Positions 1-9,501 of a stretch of DNA of 64,000 nucleotides are shown piece after piece. A program made the position numbers and the translations under genes. The first letter of the stretch is position 1, and each line of letters begins with the position of its first letter. The DNA is taken from contig MAAM01000005.1 of the NCBI GenBank assembly GCA_002162695.1, positions 62,001-126,000 on the forward strand, in the 5' to 3' direction. The DNA is from Cycloclasticus sp. 46_120_T64. Its GTDB lineage: Bacteria; Pseudomonadota; Gammaproteobacteria; Methylococcales; Cycloclasticaceae. A model generated the notes under the pieces. That model was not told the origin of the DNA. It saw only the letters and a list, made by a program, of their open reading frames with translations, and did no database searches.

Positions 1-722
1 CTCCCATCTCACGAATATCTGATACCTCGGCAAGAGCAGAGAAGTACCCCTATAAACAGGTCGCCGACTCACAGAACTTCCGACTCATACGAATGAAGCT
101 GCGCATCAGCAAACAGCGCCAAACATCCTTACAAGAACTCATCGGCTCACTGGAGAATGAAGCGAGCCAAGGCACCCAGGAGCTCAAAGACGCCGCCAAC
201 TACGGCCTAGCACTGGCCTTGATGAAAGACCGTCAATTTACCCGCGCACGCTCCCTATTGCTACCGCTTAACCAACAAAACCTGCACCAGTTACACTATT
301 TAACCGCTAGGGCATTGAATGAATACCGCGATGATAAAACCCAACTAGCTTTAGCTTTGTTTCAACAAGCCAAACAACTATTCCCACAAAGCCGTTCAGT
401 TAATTTACTCTACGCGAAGGTTTTATTACACGCAGGTAAACCCACACAAGCGCTACAGTATTTAAATGATGACTTACGCCTGCATCCAGCCGAACCCAAT
501 GTTTACGACCTTTTATCGGTCGCATACGGGCAAACAAACGACCCCGTTCGTGGTTTTCAATACCGCGCAGAATACTTACACTCAATTGGCTCAACCAAAG
601 ACGCCATTATTCAGCTCGAACAAGCCTTGCGTGCGGCCAATAATAATTTTTACCTCAGTAGCCAGATTGAAAACCGCATCAACCAATTAACCGCCGCGCT
701 CAATGCGCCGGCATTACTTTAA
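1..722 (+). CDS. bepA: BepA/YfgC-like M48 metalloprotease/chaperone, C-terminal part (cut by window edge)
   Basis: The reading frame is open from base 3, before the ATG at 93 given in the ORF track, so this is the 3' end of a longer gene. The first residues (P-I-S-R-I-S-D-T then a basic stretch) match the segment that follows the protease domain in BepA, where a 'THP..SRL.DA' sequence leads into tetratricopeptide repeats. The rest is helical and TPR-like, with Ala/Leu-rich repeats about 34 residues apart. BepA is a periplasmic protease and chaperone that helps assemble or degrade LptD and other outer-membrane proteins. The HExxH catalytic part lies outside the window. The lptFG genes nearby fit an outer-membrane role, but that link is inference. 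Confidence 0.75.
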   Translation, partial: PISRISDTSARAEKYPYKQVADSQNFRLIRMKLRISKQRQTSLQELIGSLENEASQGTQELKDAANYGLALALMKDRQFTRARSLLLPLNQQNLHQLHYLTARALNEYRDDKTQLALALFQQAKQLFPQSRSVNLLYAKVLLHAGKPTQALQYLNDDLRLHPAEPNVYDLLSVAYGQTNDPVRGFQYRAEYLHSIGSTKDAIIQLEQALRAANNNFYLSSQIENRINQLTAALNAPALL

Positions 723-737
723 GCAGAATGAATTAAG

Positions 738-1163
738 ATGACAGATATTGCACAAACCCCAGGATTTTTTAAACGTTTAGCCGTGATCGTATATGACCTA
801 TTGTTACTGCTAGCGGTATTATTCGTTGCGACCTTGGCCTTATTACCCTTCCAACAAAACAACGCATTCGAACCAAACTCTTGGTTATTCTCCGCTTACC
901 TCGTTTTTGTTAGCTTTCTATTTTACGGCTGGTTTTGGACCACCGGCGGGCAAACTTTGGGTTTATTGGCCTGGAAGCTTCGTGTCGCAAACCCAGACGG
1001 GCGAAGCATCTCCTGGCAGCAAGCCGCCATTCGCTTCGTGACCGCTATATTTTCCTGGGGAGTTTTCGGTTTAGGATTTGCCTGGATATTATTCAATAAA
1101 GAGCGTCTCAGCTGGCATGATATTGCATCCAACAGCCGAGTCTATTTTAAGCCTAAAGAATAG
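738..1163 (+). CDS. RDD family membrane protein
   Basis: A 141-residue protein with the RDD-family layout. An N-terminal 'FFKRLAVIVYDLLLLLAVLF' stretch carries the Arg and Asp that name the family. A second hydrophobic segment lies around residues 50-70, followed by 'TGGQTLGLLAWKLRV', and a third lies around residues 97-120. The C-terminal 'SWHDIASNSRV' is also typical (the usual form is 'LHDxxSxTxVV'). Members are small inner-membrane proteins of mostly unknown role, some proposed as transporters. The gene starts 15 bases after the bepA-like gene and is probably co-transcribed with it. RDD genes next to lptG are also known in Pseudomonas. Confidence 0.85.
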   Translation: MTDIAQTPGFFKRLAVIVYDLLLLLAVLFVATLALLPFQQNNAFEPNSWLFSAYLVFVSFLFYGWFWTTGGQTLGLLAWKLRVANPDGRSISWQQAAIRFVTAIFSWGVFGLGFAWILFNKERLSWHDIASNSRVYFKPKE

Positions 1164-1197
1164 GCCGTCTCTGAGCAAGTTATGATTATTTGATAGT

Positions 1198-1262
1198 GGC
1201 AGAAATAGCCCTAAACTTCGTCTCTGCCTAAATTTAGTCCGACCTAATCAGATCTTCCCTAG
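1198..1262 (-). repeat. Dispersed repeat copy A, IS5-like terminus
   Basis: Read on the minus strand this begins CTAG-GGAAG, then CTGATTAGGTC, AAATTTAGGC and finally GGGCTATTTC. The same series occurs at 35936-36062 with a few substitutions and about 60 extra bases in the middle. A GGAAG start abutting CTAG resembles IS5-family termini, which insert at YTAR targets. The copy has no ORF and looks like a non-autonomous or decayed element. It lies directly after lptG and shares the CTAG that contains the lptG stop codon. Confidence 0.55.
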
Positions 1263-2323
1263 CCCATTCGGCGAATAGTCACTATAGAGGCCGACAGCGC
1301 CAACAAGAAAGGTAATGAGGCGGCAATAACTGGGTGCAATCCATATAACACCCCAACATTACCAAACAACTTATCGACTAAATTAAAACCGATACCGATC
1401 AGCGCACCCAGCAAAATACGGGTGCCCGTGCTGCTGGCACGCTGTACTCCAAGCACCATCGGGATCGCTATCAGCAACATCACTAAAATAACGAAGGGGC
1501 GTATCACCTTACTGCTGATCGCCACCACAAAACGCGTCGCATCTTGGCCATTACTCTCAAGGAATTCAATATAACTCGCCAAGCCAGCAATCGATAAACG
1601 CTCGGGTTTAACCACAATCACATCCAATAACTCAGGATCGAGTAAAGAATCGAGTACCGCCGAATCGCTGCCCGACACCTCAACACTATTCTCCCGGATG
1701 CTCGTTTGCTGAACCCCATAGAGCTGCCACTTATCATCAACAAAACTCGCGCTCTTGGCATGGGTGGCGTACTTCAGCTCGTTATTGTCGGTCATTTCGT
1801 AAATGCTGACCTCTTTCAACTCCGAGGAATTAAGGATTTCCCGTATATTTAAATACGTCTCACCGTCACGGGTCCAAAAACCATATTTGGTGCGTAGCGC
1901 AACCTGTTCATTCTTTGCGGTAAACTTCAACATCTGCGCCGCTTGCTCCGACACAGGGGCAATAAATTCACTCACCACTAACGAAACCATCATCAGTAAC
2001 ACCCCAACGCGTAAGGTGGCTGCGATGATCTGCCAACGACTAATACCCGCCGCGCGCATCGCGGTTAATTCATAACTATTGGCCATTCCCCCGAGGGTCA
2101 ATAAGGCACCCAATAAAGCGGCTGATGGCATCAATTCATAAAAATTTCTGGGGGCGATTAAGGCGAGATACTTAAAGATAGCCACTAAATCGTATTGGCC
2201 TTCACCCATATCGTCTAGTTCATCGGCAAAGGTAATAACCAATACGAGCGACAACAAAAACAATAAGGCCATCGAGGTACTTTTCAACATTTCGACCGCG
2301 ATGTATCGATTAATAACCTTCAT
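1259..2323 (-). CDS. lptG: LPS export ABC transporter permease LptG
   Basis: A 354-residue YjgP/YjgQ-family permease with the expected three N-terminal and three C-terminal membrane segments flanking a periplasmic jellyroll-like domain (about residues 110-270). With LptF and the ATPase LptB it extracts lipopolysaccharide from the inner membrane and passes it to LptC and LptA. The N-terminus (V-I-N-R-Y-I-A-V-E) and the 'TAMRAAGIS' coupling helix are typical of LptG. It overlaps the upstream lptF by 4 bases, so the two are translationally coupled. The stop codon TAG lies in a CTAG at the edge of a dispersed repeat, so the last residues may have been changed by an insertion. Confidence 0.95.
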   Translation of the reverse strand: MKVINRYIAVEMLKSTSMALLFLLSLVLVITFADELDDMGEGQYDLVAIFKYLALIAPRNFYELMPSAALLGALLTLGGMANSYELTAMRAAGISRWQIIAATLRVGVLLMMVSLVVSEFIAPVSEQAAQMLKFTAKNEQVALRTKYGFWTRDGETYLNIREILNSSELKEVSIYEMTDNNELKYATHAKSASFVDDKWQLYGVQQTSIRENSVEVSGSDSAVLDSLLDPELLDVIVVKPERLSIAGLASYIEFLESNGQDATRFVVAISSKVIRPFVILVMLLIAIPMVLGVQRASSTGTRILLGALIGIGFNLVDKLFGNVGVLYGLHPVIAASLPFLLALSASIVTIRRMG

Positions 2324-3429
2324 GATTGACCCAACAACCTAGTTTTAACGTACTTCACCCCGTGTATTCTGACCAGCATTAAAGCAGCAAAACCCAGCAT
2401 CAGCACATGAACCCACCACACACCGAGCCACGGCGATATCACGCCCTTCAACAACCAAGAATGGGATAGACTCATAAAGTTTTCAAAAATAATATAAACC
2501 AGTATCGCGGTCAATAAATTGCCATACATGCCCGCACGGGGGGATACCCGACTAATCGGCACCGCTAAAAATGCAAAACTAATAATCGCCAACGGAATAG
2601 ACCAACGTCGCTGCAGCTCACTCATCGCCCGCGGAGAGCCCAAGGTCATCAGCTCGCTAGTCGATTTTTCTTTAGTGCCCAGCGTCACCAATATATCGCT
2701 TTTTTGTGCGACCACCACACCATACTCTTTAAACTTAGTGATCTTATAATCGGCTTGTCCAGGCACCCCTTCATAACGGTTACCATCTTGTAATATGATG
2801 AAACGATCACCGGTTTCTGGGTCGACCCTCATTTCCCCGCGTTTAGATGAAGTAATACCCAATTTTCCATGCTGACGATTCTGGATAAACACATTGCGCA
2901 TTTTATTATCGTCGCTGATATGCTCCACATAAAAAACCAAATCACCCTGACTATATTCGTTGAAGCGGCCCTCGCTAATACCACGAATATCTAACTTGTT
3001 TTGATCTTGAGTTTTCAGCTCCTCAACCGCTTGCATCAGCATCGGCGCACTCACTAAGGACAAATAAAGCGTTAACGCACACAGCGGCAGGCTAAACATA
3101 AAAATAGAACGGTAAATTTGTTTAAAACCGATGCCAGCAGAAAACAGCGCGGTGATTTCATGATCACGGTACATACGGCCCAATACCAACAAAATGGATA
3201 GTAGTAGCGCAACCGGGATAATTTTAATCAGCAACAAACCCATATTCAAAGCCACCAACGACAGTACGGCGTCGATAGACAATTCACCGGCGGTGACTTT
3301 GGAGAACAAACGAACGAGTCGCTGGCTGAGTAGAATAACCGATAGCACGGTCATCACTCCCAACATCATTTTACTGAGTTGGCTGATGAACAATCGGTCA
3401 ATAATTTTTAATTTAAACACAGACATCAA
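2320..3429 (-). CDS. lptF: LPS export ABC transporter permease LptF
   Basis: A 369-residue partner of LptG. It has a membrane segment near residues 15-35, the cytoplasmic 'YRDHEITALFSAGIG' coupling helix around residue 90, a periplasmic domain in the middle, and the conserved 'RRWSIPLAIISFAFLAVPISRVSPRAG' motif before the last membrane segments. That last motif is a good mark of LptF. It forms the transmembrane part of the LptB2FG exporter in the inner membrane. It is the first gene of the lptF-lptG pair and is divergent from pepA, with about 105 bases between. Confidence 0.95.
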   Translation of the reverse strand: MMSVFKLKIIDRLFISQLSKMMLGVMTVLSVILLSQRLVRLFSKVTAGELSIDAVLSLVALNMGLLLIKIIPVALLLSILLVLGRMYRDHEITALFSAGIGFKQIYRSIFMFSLPLCALTLYLSLVSAPMLMQAVEELKTQDQNKLDIRGISEGRFNEYSQGDLVFYVEHISDDNKMRNVFIQNRQHGKLGITSSKRGEMRVDPETGDRFIILQDGNRYEGVPGQADYKITKFKEYGVVVAQKSDILVTLGTKEKSTSELMTLGSPRAMSELQRRWSIPLAIISFAFLAVPISRVSPRAGMYGNLLTAILVYIIFENFMSLSHSWLLKGVISPWLGVWWVHVLMLGFAALMLVRIHGVKYVKTRLLGQS

Positions 3430-3465
3430 TGAGGTATTTCGCTTATAGTTAGGCTCTTAAACCCA

Positions 3466-3490
3466 TTAGGATTATGTTGTCGTATCCTAA
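3466..3490. promoter_or_regulatory. Inverted repeat in the divergent lptF/pepA promoter region
   Basis: TTAGGAT, an 11-base gap, then ATCCTAA forms a perfect 7-base dyad in the 105-base space between the divergent lptF and pepA genes. Its place suggests an operator for one or both promoters. No regulator can be named. PepA is itself a known DNA-binding regulator in some gammaproteobacteria, so autoregulation is possible but not shown. Confidence 0.35.
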
Positions 3491-3534
3491 CGGAAAAACT
3501 CAATCATTACATTAATAATCACAGAGGCCGTCAC

Positions 3535-5022
3535 ATGCAATTCGTTTCAATATCTGGGCAAATCGATCAACTATCCACCCCTTGTCTCATCTTGCCAGTT
3601 TACAGCGAGGGCGAGCAAGACACGTTGACCGAAGCGTTTGACCAAGCTAACGACGGCCAAATTGCCAATATATTAGAGCGCGGTGACGCCAACGGCAAAG
3701 CCGGAAACACCCTCTTAATTCAAATGCCGGCGAGCCATAAAACCGAACGCGTTTTATTGGTTGGCTTCGGTGAACGAGGCAAAACTAGCGAACAAGACTT
3801 CAACAAAGCCGCCAGCGCCAGCATTAACGCACTGAAAAGCCTGCCGATTAAATCGGTTTGCAGCGCCTTATTAAACGTTGAAGTGATCAATAAAGCCCCT
3901 CAATGGAAAGTCCGCCAGTCGGTCATCAAATCGCAAGAAGCACTCTACCAATATAACCAAACCCTCACCAGCTCAGCGCCCGAGGCATACCAGCTAGAAC
4001 GCTGCGAAATACTCGTCGTCGCGGGCATCAGCAGCGATGAAATCGAGCAAGCCGCTAACACCGCAGCGAGTATCGCCAATGGCATTGAGGTCGCAAAGAA
4101 ACTAGCCGACTTACCGGGCAATATCTGTACCCCAAGTTACTTAGCCGATAGCGCTATCGCCCTTGGCAAACAATACGACTCGCTAAAGGTGACTGTGCTG
4201 GATGAAGCTGAGATGGAAGAACTCGGCATGGGTTCTCTATTATCGGTTTCGCGTGGTTCACGCCAGCCGGCTAAATTAATCAGCATGGAACACTGCGGCG
4301 GCCCAGCCTCACAAAAACCCGTTGTCATTATCGGTAAGGGCCTAACTTTCGACGCCGGCGGCATCTCAATCAAACCCTCGTCTGGCATGGACGAAATGAA
4401 ATACGATATGTGCGGTGGTGCCAGCGTGTTTGGGGTAATGCAAATGTGCGCCGAATTGAATTTACCGATTAACGTGGTCGGCATCGTACCATCATCAGAA
4501 AACTTACCCGATGGCGATGCCAATAAGCCGGGTGACATCGTCACTAGCATGGCTGGGCTCACCATCGAAATTTTAAATACCGATGCAGAAGGCCGCTTAA
4601 TTTTATGTGACGCACTCACCTATGCGGCGAAATTTGAACCCGAGGTCGTCATCGATATTGCCACCTTAACCGGCGCTTGCGTGGTAGCTCTAGGCAAACA
4701 CGCCACCGGCTTATTAGCCAATAACGACGAGTTGGCTGACGAATTATTAGCCGCGGGCAAAAACGCCGGCGATAAAGCGTGGCAATTACCTTTATGGGAA
4801 GAATACCAACCGCAACTTAAAAGTAATTTTGCCGACCTCGCTAATATTGGTGGCCCAGCGGGCGGCACCATTACCGCGGCGTGTTTCCTCTCTCGCTTTA
4901 CCGAAGACTACAAATGGGCGCATTTAGATATCGCCGGCACCGCTTGGAAATCGGGCAGTGATAAAGGGGCAACCGGACGCCCAGTACATATGTTGAGCCA
5001 GTTCATTTTGGATCGCTGTTAA
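3535..5022 (+). CDS. pepA: Leucyl aminopeptidase PepA (M17)
   Basis: A 495-residue cytosolic aminopeptidase that removes N-terminal Leu and other residues from peptides using two metal ions. The M17 signature NTDAEGRL is present near residue 348. The metal-binding Lys and Asp lie in 'GKGLTFDAGGISIKPS' and 'MKYDMCGG'. The N-terminal macrodomain-like part (residues 1-165) is more variable, as usual. In E. coli PepA also binds DNA at xer sites and the carAB promoter. The gene is followed 16 bases later by holC, the same order as in Pseudomonas. The ATG follows an AGAGG ribosome-binding site. Confidence 0.97.
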   Translation: MQFVSISGQIDQLSTPCLILPVYSEGEQDTLTEAFDQANDGQIANILERGDANGKAGNTLLIQMPASHKTERVLLVGFGERGKTSEQDFNKAASASINALKSLPIKSVCSALLNVEVINKAPQWKVRQSVIKSQEALYQYNQTLTSSAPEAYQLERCEILVVAGISSDEIEQAANTAASIANGIEVAKKLADLPGNICTPSYLADSAIALGKQYDSLKVTVLDEAEMEELGMGSLLSVSRGSRQPAKLISMEHCGGPASQKPVVIIGKGLTFDAGGISIKPSSGMDEMKYDMCGGASVFGVMQMCAELNLPINVVGIVPSSENLPDGDANKPGDIVTSMAGLTIEILNTDAEGRLILCDALTYAAKFEPEVVIDIATLTGACVVALGKHATGLLANNDELADELLAAGKNAGDKAWQLPLWEEYQPQLKSNFADLANIGGPAGGTITAACFLSRFTEDYKWAHLDIAGTAWKSGSDKGATGRPVHMLSQFILDRC

Positions 5023-5038
5023 TTAAACCGGTAGTTCT

Positions 5039-5461
5039 GTGACACGTATTGATTTTTATCTGCTGGCCGATGCCAGCGATCAGCAGCGCTATATCTTTGC
5101 TTGCCGCCTCGCACAAAAGGCGAGCAAGCAAGGGCACCGGGTGTATATCCACACTGAGTCGGCTGAGCAATCACAGCTATTAGACGAGCTATTGTGGTCG
5201 TTTTCACCGACCAGTTTTGTACCCCACACCGCGGTCGCTGAAGAGTGTAAAAACAACCCGGTGTACATTAACCACAGCGGCGACCCGCTAGACATTCACG
5301 ATGTGCTCATCAACCTGAGTTCAAAAACACCCGATTGCTTCGCCCGCTTTGAACGCTTCGCCGAACTGCTGAATCAAGATAACTCGGTAAAAGAAGCGGG
5401 GCGCGAACGATTTAAGTTTTATAAAAGCCGAGGCTACCCGCTACACACCCACAAAATGTAA
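5039..5461 (+). CDS. holC: DNA polymerase III chi subunit
   Basis: A 140-residue HolC protein with the characteristic start 'TRIDFYLLADASDQQRYIFACRLAQKA' and the middle 'LLDELLWSFSPTSFVPH'. Chi joins the clamp loader (through psi) to single-stranded DNA-binding protein during replication. The start is GTG; no ATG is near and the family N-terminus aligns here. It lies between pepA and valS, the standard gammaproteobacterial order, which strongly supports the call. The C-terminal 'RFKFYKSRGYPLHTHKM' is also typical. Confidence 0.93.
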   Translation: MTRIDFYLLADASDQQRYIFACRLAQKASKQGHRVYIHTESAEQSQLLDELLWSFSPTSFVPHTAVAEECKNNPVYINHSGDPLDIHDVLINLSSKTPDCFARFERFAELLNQDNSVKEAGRERFKFYKSRGYPLHTHKM

Positions 5462-5502
5462 AAAAAACCGCGAAGACATCACGAATGCTGCTCTGGGGAG
5501 GC

Positions 5503-5508
5503 TATAAT
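5503..5508 (+). promoter_or_regulatory. Possible -10 box of a valS promoter
   Basis: A perfect TATAAT lies 34 bases before the valS ATG, in the 80-base holC-valS gap. The -35 region is weak, with no good TTGACA match 16-18 bases upstream. This is a plausible but unproven valS promoter. Confidence 0.4.
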
Positions 5509-5541
5509 ATCGCCCTTTAAAATCAACGGTTAAGCAGCTCG

Positions 5542-8307
5542 ATGGATAAAACATACGCCCCGCATGACATAGAATCTCGCTGGTATAGCCAATGGGAAGA
5601 ACAAGGCTACTTTGAACCAAAGGGTGGCGATAGCGCCTATTGCATCATGATTCCGCCGCCCAATGTCACCGGCAGTTTACATATGGGCCATGCTTTCCAA
5701 GATACCATCATGGATTCGCTGACTCGTTATCACCGTATGCAAGGCCATAACACCTTATGGCAAGCCGGTAGTGATCACGCTGGCATTGCCACCCAAATGG
5801 TGGTTGAACGTCAATTAAACGCGGAAGGTAAAACCCGTCACGACCTAGGCCGTGAAGAATTTGTCGAGCGTATCTGGGACTGGAAAGAATTATCCGGCAA
5901 TACCATCACCAAACAACTGCGCCGCATGGGTACGTCATTGGATTGGTCGCGCGAACGCTTCACCATGGACGAAGGTTTATCGAAAGCCGTTAACGAAGTA
6001 TTTGTAAAGCTGCACGAAGAAGGCCTCATCTATCGCGGTAAACGCCTCGTCAACTGGGATCCTAAGTTACACACCGCGGTATCTGACCTAGAAGTAATTT
6101 CACAGGAAGAACAAGGCCATATGTGGCATATGCGCTACCCATTAGCCGATGGCAGTGGCCAACTCGTGGTGGCTACCACACGCCCCGAAACCATGCTCGG
6201 TGATGCTTGTGTCGCCGTTCACCCATCGGATGAACGTTACCAACATCTGATTGGTAAAATGGTGGCATTGCCTTTGTGTGATCGTGAGATCCCCATTATT
6301 GCCGACGACTATGTCGACCCTGATTTTGGTACCGGCTGCGTAAAAATAACCCCAGCTCACGACTTTAACGATTACGAAGTGGGCCAGCGACACGATATGC
6401 CGCTCATTAACATCTTCACCGTCGATGCCAGCATTAACGATGAAATGCCAGAAGAATATCAAGGCATGGATCGTGTGGCTGCGCGTAAACAAATCGTCCA
6501 AGACTTAGATGATTTAGGACTATTGGTCAAAGTAGACGACCATACCTTGATGATTCCTCGCGGTGACCGTTCTGGCGTTATTATCGAACCCTTATTAACC
6601 GACCAATGGTTCGTCAAAGCCAAACCCCTCGCAGAACCGGCTATTGAAGCGGTTAAAAGTGGAAAAATTAAGTTTGTCCCCGAGAACTGGGACAAGACCT
6701 ATTACAACTGGATGAACGATATCCAAGACTGGTGTATTTCACGCCAAATTTGGTGGGGCCATAGAATCCCCGCTTGGTACGATGAAAGCGGCGCCGTGTA
6801 TGTTGGCCGCAATGAAGCCGAAGTTCGCGAAAAACATCAGCTGGCAGATAACGTCGTATTATCGCAGGATGAAGACGTATTAGACACGTGGTTCTCATCC
6901 GCCTTATGGCCGTTTTCAACCCTAGGCTGGCCCGATAAGACACCTGAACTCGATACCTTCTACCCGACTAGCGTATTGGTTACCGGCTTCGACATTATCT
7001 TCTTCTGGGTCGCCAGAATGATTATGATGGGCTTGAAATTTATGGACGATGTGCCGTTCAAAGAAATCTACATTCACGGCTTAGTGCGCGATGCGGAAGG
7101 ACAAAAAATGTCCAAATCCAAAGGTAACGTCCTCGATCCGATCGACTTGATTGATGGCATCAGCCTAGAAGACCTGCTCGAAAAGCGTACAAAAGGCCTT
7201 ATGCAGCCAAAAATGGCGGCTAAAATTGACAAAGATACTCGTAAGCACTTCCCCGATGGCATTCCATCCTTTGGTACCGACGCCTTGCGTTTTACCTTTG
7301 CCTCACTCGCCTCAACCGGCCGTGATATTCGATTTGATTTAAATAGAATCGAGGGCAACCGTAACTTCTGTAATAAATTATGGAACGCCACCCGCTACGT
7401 GTTAATGAATACCGAGGGCGAAGATACCGGCTTAGGCAATGAAGCCTGTGTTTACAGCTTGCCAGATCAGTGGATTGTGTCACGTTTACAAAAAACCGAA
7501 CGCAGCGTCATTGCCTCGATTGAAAAATACCGTTTCGATTTAGCGGCGCAATCGCTGTATGAATTCCTCTGGAATGAATATTGTGATTGGTATTTGGAGC
7601 TTTCCAAACCGATTCTGCTCGATGACAATAGCTCAGCCGAACAAAAGCGCGGTACCCGCCAAACGTTAATACGTGTGCTTGAAGCTGTGTTACGTTTACT
7701 GCACCCAATCATGCCGTTTATTACCGAAGAAATTTGGCAGCAAATAGCACCCTTGGCTGGAAAAACAGGCGATACCATTATGCTGCAAGCCTACCCAAAG
7801 CCTGACAATAGCAAAATTTCGGACGATGCGGAAAGCGCCATGGGCTGGATTATGGAGTTCGTCATGGGTATTCGTAAAATTCGTGGTGAGATGAATATCC
7901 CGCCAAGCAAACCCTTACCCGTGTTATTGAACAATAGCTCTGCAGACGATCAACAGCGCCTAGCCGATAACCGTCTATTACTGGAAAAACTCGCACGTTT
8001 AGAATCGATTACCACTTTAAATTCAACGGATGAAGCGCCACAATCCGCCATCGCGCTGGTTGGTGAAATGCAAGTACTGATCCCAATGGCCGGTTTAATC
8101 GACAAAGAAGCCGAACTAGAGCGACTCAACAAAGAAGTGGATAAATTAGAAAAAGAGCTCTCTCGTATCAGCGGGAAACTATCTAACGCCTCGTTTGTTG
8201 ATAAAGCCCCCGCCGCCGTGGTGGATAAAGAGAAACAAAAACAAAGCGATATTTCATCTAAATTGAATAACTTAAACGAACAAAAACAAAAAATCGCCGC
8301 ATTATAA
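5542..8307 (+). CDS. valS: Valyl-tRNA synthetase
   Basis: A 921-residue class I aminoacyl-tRNA synthetase that charges tRNA-Val. The HIGH-type motif is HMGH at residues 47-50 in '[15 protein letters not shown]', and KMSKS is in '[14 protein letters not shown]' near residue 522. The CP1 editing domain ('[10 protein letters not shown]' near residue 212, 'DFNDYEVG' near 275) is complete. The anticodon-binding domain follows, and a C-terminal coiled coil, typical of ValS, covers about the last 60 residues ('[19 protein letters not shown]'). Full length, with no sign of damage. It follows holC as in other gammaproteobacteria. Confidence 0.98.
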   Translation: MDKTYAPHDIESRWYSQWEEQGYFEPKGGDSAYCIMIPPPNVTGSLHMGHAFQDTIMDSLTRYHRMQGHNTLWQAGSDHAGIATQMVVERQLNAEGKTRHDLGREEFVERIWDWKELSGNTITKQLRRMGTSLDWSRERFTMDEGLSKAVNEVFVKLHEEGLIYRGKRLVNWDPKLHTAVSDLEVISQEEQGHMWHMRYPLADGSGQLVVATTRPETMLGDACVAVHPSDERYQHLIGKMVALPLCDREIPIIADDYVDPDFGTGCVKITPAHDFNDYEVGQRHDMPLINIFTVDASINDEMPEEYQGMDRVAARKQIVQDLDDLGLLVKVDDHTLMIPRGDRSGVIIEPLLTDQWFVKAKPLAEPAIEAVKSGKIKFVPENWDKTYYNWMNDIQDWCISRQIWWGHRIPAWYDESGAVYVGRNEAEVREKHQLADNVVLSQDEDVLDTWFSSALWPFSTLGWPDKTPELDTFYPTSVLVTGFDIIFFWVARMIMMGLKFMDDVPFKEIYIHGLVRDAEGQKMSKSKGNVLDPIDLIDGISLEDLLEKRTKGLMQPKMAAKIDKDTRKHFPDGIPSFGTDALRFTFASLASTGRDIRFDLNRIEGNRNFCNKLWNATRYVLMNTEGEDTGLGNEACVYSLPDQWIVSRLQKTERSVIASIEKYRFDLAAQSLYEFLWNEYCDWYLELSKPILLDDNSSAEQKRGTRQTLIRVLEAVLRLLHPIMPFITEEIWQQIAPLAGKTGDTIMLQAYPKPDNSKISDDAESAMGWIMEFVMGIRKIRGEMNIPPSKPLPVLLNNSSADDQQRLADNRLLLEKLARLESITTLNSTDEAPQSAIALVGEMQVLIPMAGLIDKEAELERLNKEVDKLEKELSRISGKLSNASFVDKAPAAVVDKEKQKQSDISSKLNNLNEQKQKIAAL

Positions 8308-8312
8308 TGAAG

Positions 8313-8363
8313 GCTAACACCGCCCTTGTTAAGTCAACGAGGGTGGTGTTAGCTGAAGCTAAC
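8313..8363. terminator. Hairpin(s) between valS and the DUF2970 gene
   Basis: GCTAACACCGCCCT pairs with AGGGTGGTGTTAGC (8340-8353) with one mismatch across a 14-base stem. The second arm can instead pair with a following GCTAAC (8358-8363) through a TGAA loop, giving an alternative small hairpin. It lies between convergent valS and the DUF2970 gene, where a two-way terminator is expected. There is no T-run on either side, so the terminator call rests on position and stem strength alone. Confidence 0.5.
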
Positions 8364-8380
8364 AAGCCCAACAACACTCA

Positions 8381-8602
8381 TTAAGCCGCTAAGACCCACT
8401 TTACCGCACTCAGCAGTAATAACATAAATAACACCAGCAAGATCACCGCGCTCAGAATAAACACCTTAGGGTTACCCCGCTCAAAATCTCGCCGTCGACG
8501 AGACTCGCTCGACACCCCCAAAAAAGATAACATGGTACTCAGCAACATTTGCCAAAACGGCAGCTCCAAGCCCTGTTTCTCCAAGTCATTCTTTGCCATC
8601 AT
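8381..8602 (-). CDS. DUF2970 small membrane protein
   Basis: A 73-residue protein with 'FWQMLLSTMLSFLGVSSESRRRRDFERGNPKVFIL' followed by one hydrophobic segment (about residues 48-70). This matches the DUF2970 pattern, in which a short amphipathic stretch and an 'RDF..GNP' motif precede a single C-terminal membrane helix. The function of the family is not known. It stands alone, convergent to valS. The first codon is one of two adjacent ATGs. Confidence 0.75.
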   Translation of the reverse strand: MMAKNDLEKQGLELPFWQMLLSTMLSFLGVSSESRRRRDFERGNPKVFILSAVILLVLFMLLLLSAVKWVLAA

Positions 8603-8708
8603 GCCCCCTGCTATTTACTAAAAACTTTATCACTTTAGCGCTTAGCTTGGCAGGCTAAAATTCAAAATTCAGCTAAACTTAGCGGAAGAATTCAATTTGT
8701 GAGATTTT

Positions 8709-9488
8709 ATGGATATTAATACGAGTGACCTCAATGTACTTATCGTTGAGCCGTCAGGCACCCAGCAACGCATCATAGAACGCGAGCTCAACAGCCTAAG
8801 CATCAACAATGTGGATTGCGTCAGCAATGCGCAAGAGGCACTAACTTACATTTCAGAAGGCGCGCCCGATCTCGTGTTAAGCGCCTATTACCTAAGTGAT
8901 ATGACCGGTAACGAGCTATTACACACCCTAAGAGAAGATAAGGCCAATCAAGCGATCTGTTTTGTCCTGGTGTCTAGCGTCACCGACATCCGTCAATTAG
9001 ACTCCATTCGACAAGCCGGCGTGGTTGCCATTCTACCCAAACCATTCGCTGCTGCCGACCTTGCAGTCGCGCTAAAAACCACGATCAACCATCTCAACCC
9101 TGAAGAGCTACGTGAGCTCGATGACTTAAAAATATTGCTCGTTGATGACAGCAAACTAGCCAGAAAACATATCGTTAGAACCCTGCGTTCGATGGGTTTA
9201 GAACACATCACCGAAGCGGTAAATGGTCGCGAAGCCGTCACTCTGCTGGACGATACCATGTTCGACTTGATTGTCACCGACTACAATATGCCGGAAATGG
9301 ATGGCCGGGAACTGTCTGCCTATATACGCGAACAAAGCAGCCAAACTAGTGTTCCCATCATCATGGTCACCAGTGAGCACGACAGCAATCGACTCGCCGC
9401 CGTGCAACAAGCCGGCGTATCTGCGATATGCGACAAACCGTTTGACCCCGAAAATGTGCGACAATTGATTCAACAATTAGTCTCTTAG
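8709..9488 (+). CDS. Tandem receiver response regulator (pseudo-receiver plus active receiver)
   Basis: A 259-residue protein made of two CheY-like receiver domains and no output domain. The second receiver (about 139-259) has all the expected residues: D146/D147, phosphoacceptor D191 in 'TDYNMPEMDG', T221 and K243. The first (about 8-124) keeps K111 but has Glu-Pro (14-15) for the acidic pair and Ala59 where the phosphoacceptor Asp should be ('DLVLSAYYLSDM' aligned with 'DLIVTDYNMPEM'). It therefore should not be phosphorylated and may serve for dimerisation or partner binding. No histidine kinase is nearby. The island glycosyltransferase starts 13 bases later. Confidence 0.85.
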   Translation: MDINTSDLNVLIVEPSGTQQRIIERELNSLSINNVDCVSNAQEALTYISEGAPDLVLSAYYLSDMTGNELLHTLREDKANQAICFVLVSSVTDIRQLDSIRQAGVVAILPKPFAAADLAVALKTTINHLNPEELRELDDLKILLVDDSKLARKHIVRTLRSMGLEHITEAVNGREAVTLLDDTMFDLIVTDYNMPEMDGRELSAYIREQSSQTSVPIIMVTSEHDSNRLAAVQQAGVSAICDKPFDPENVRQLIQQLVS

Positions 9489-9501
9489 TAAAACTAACCC
9501 T

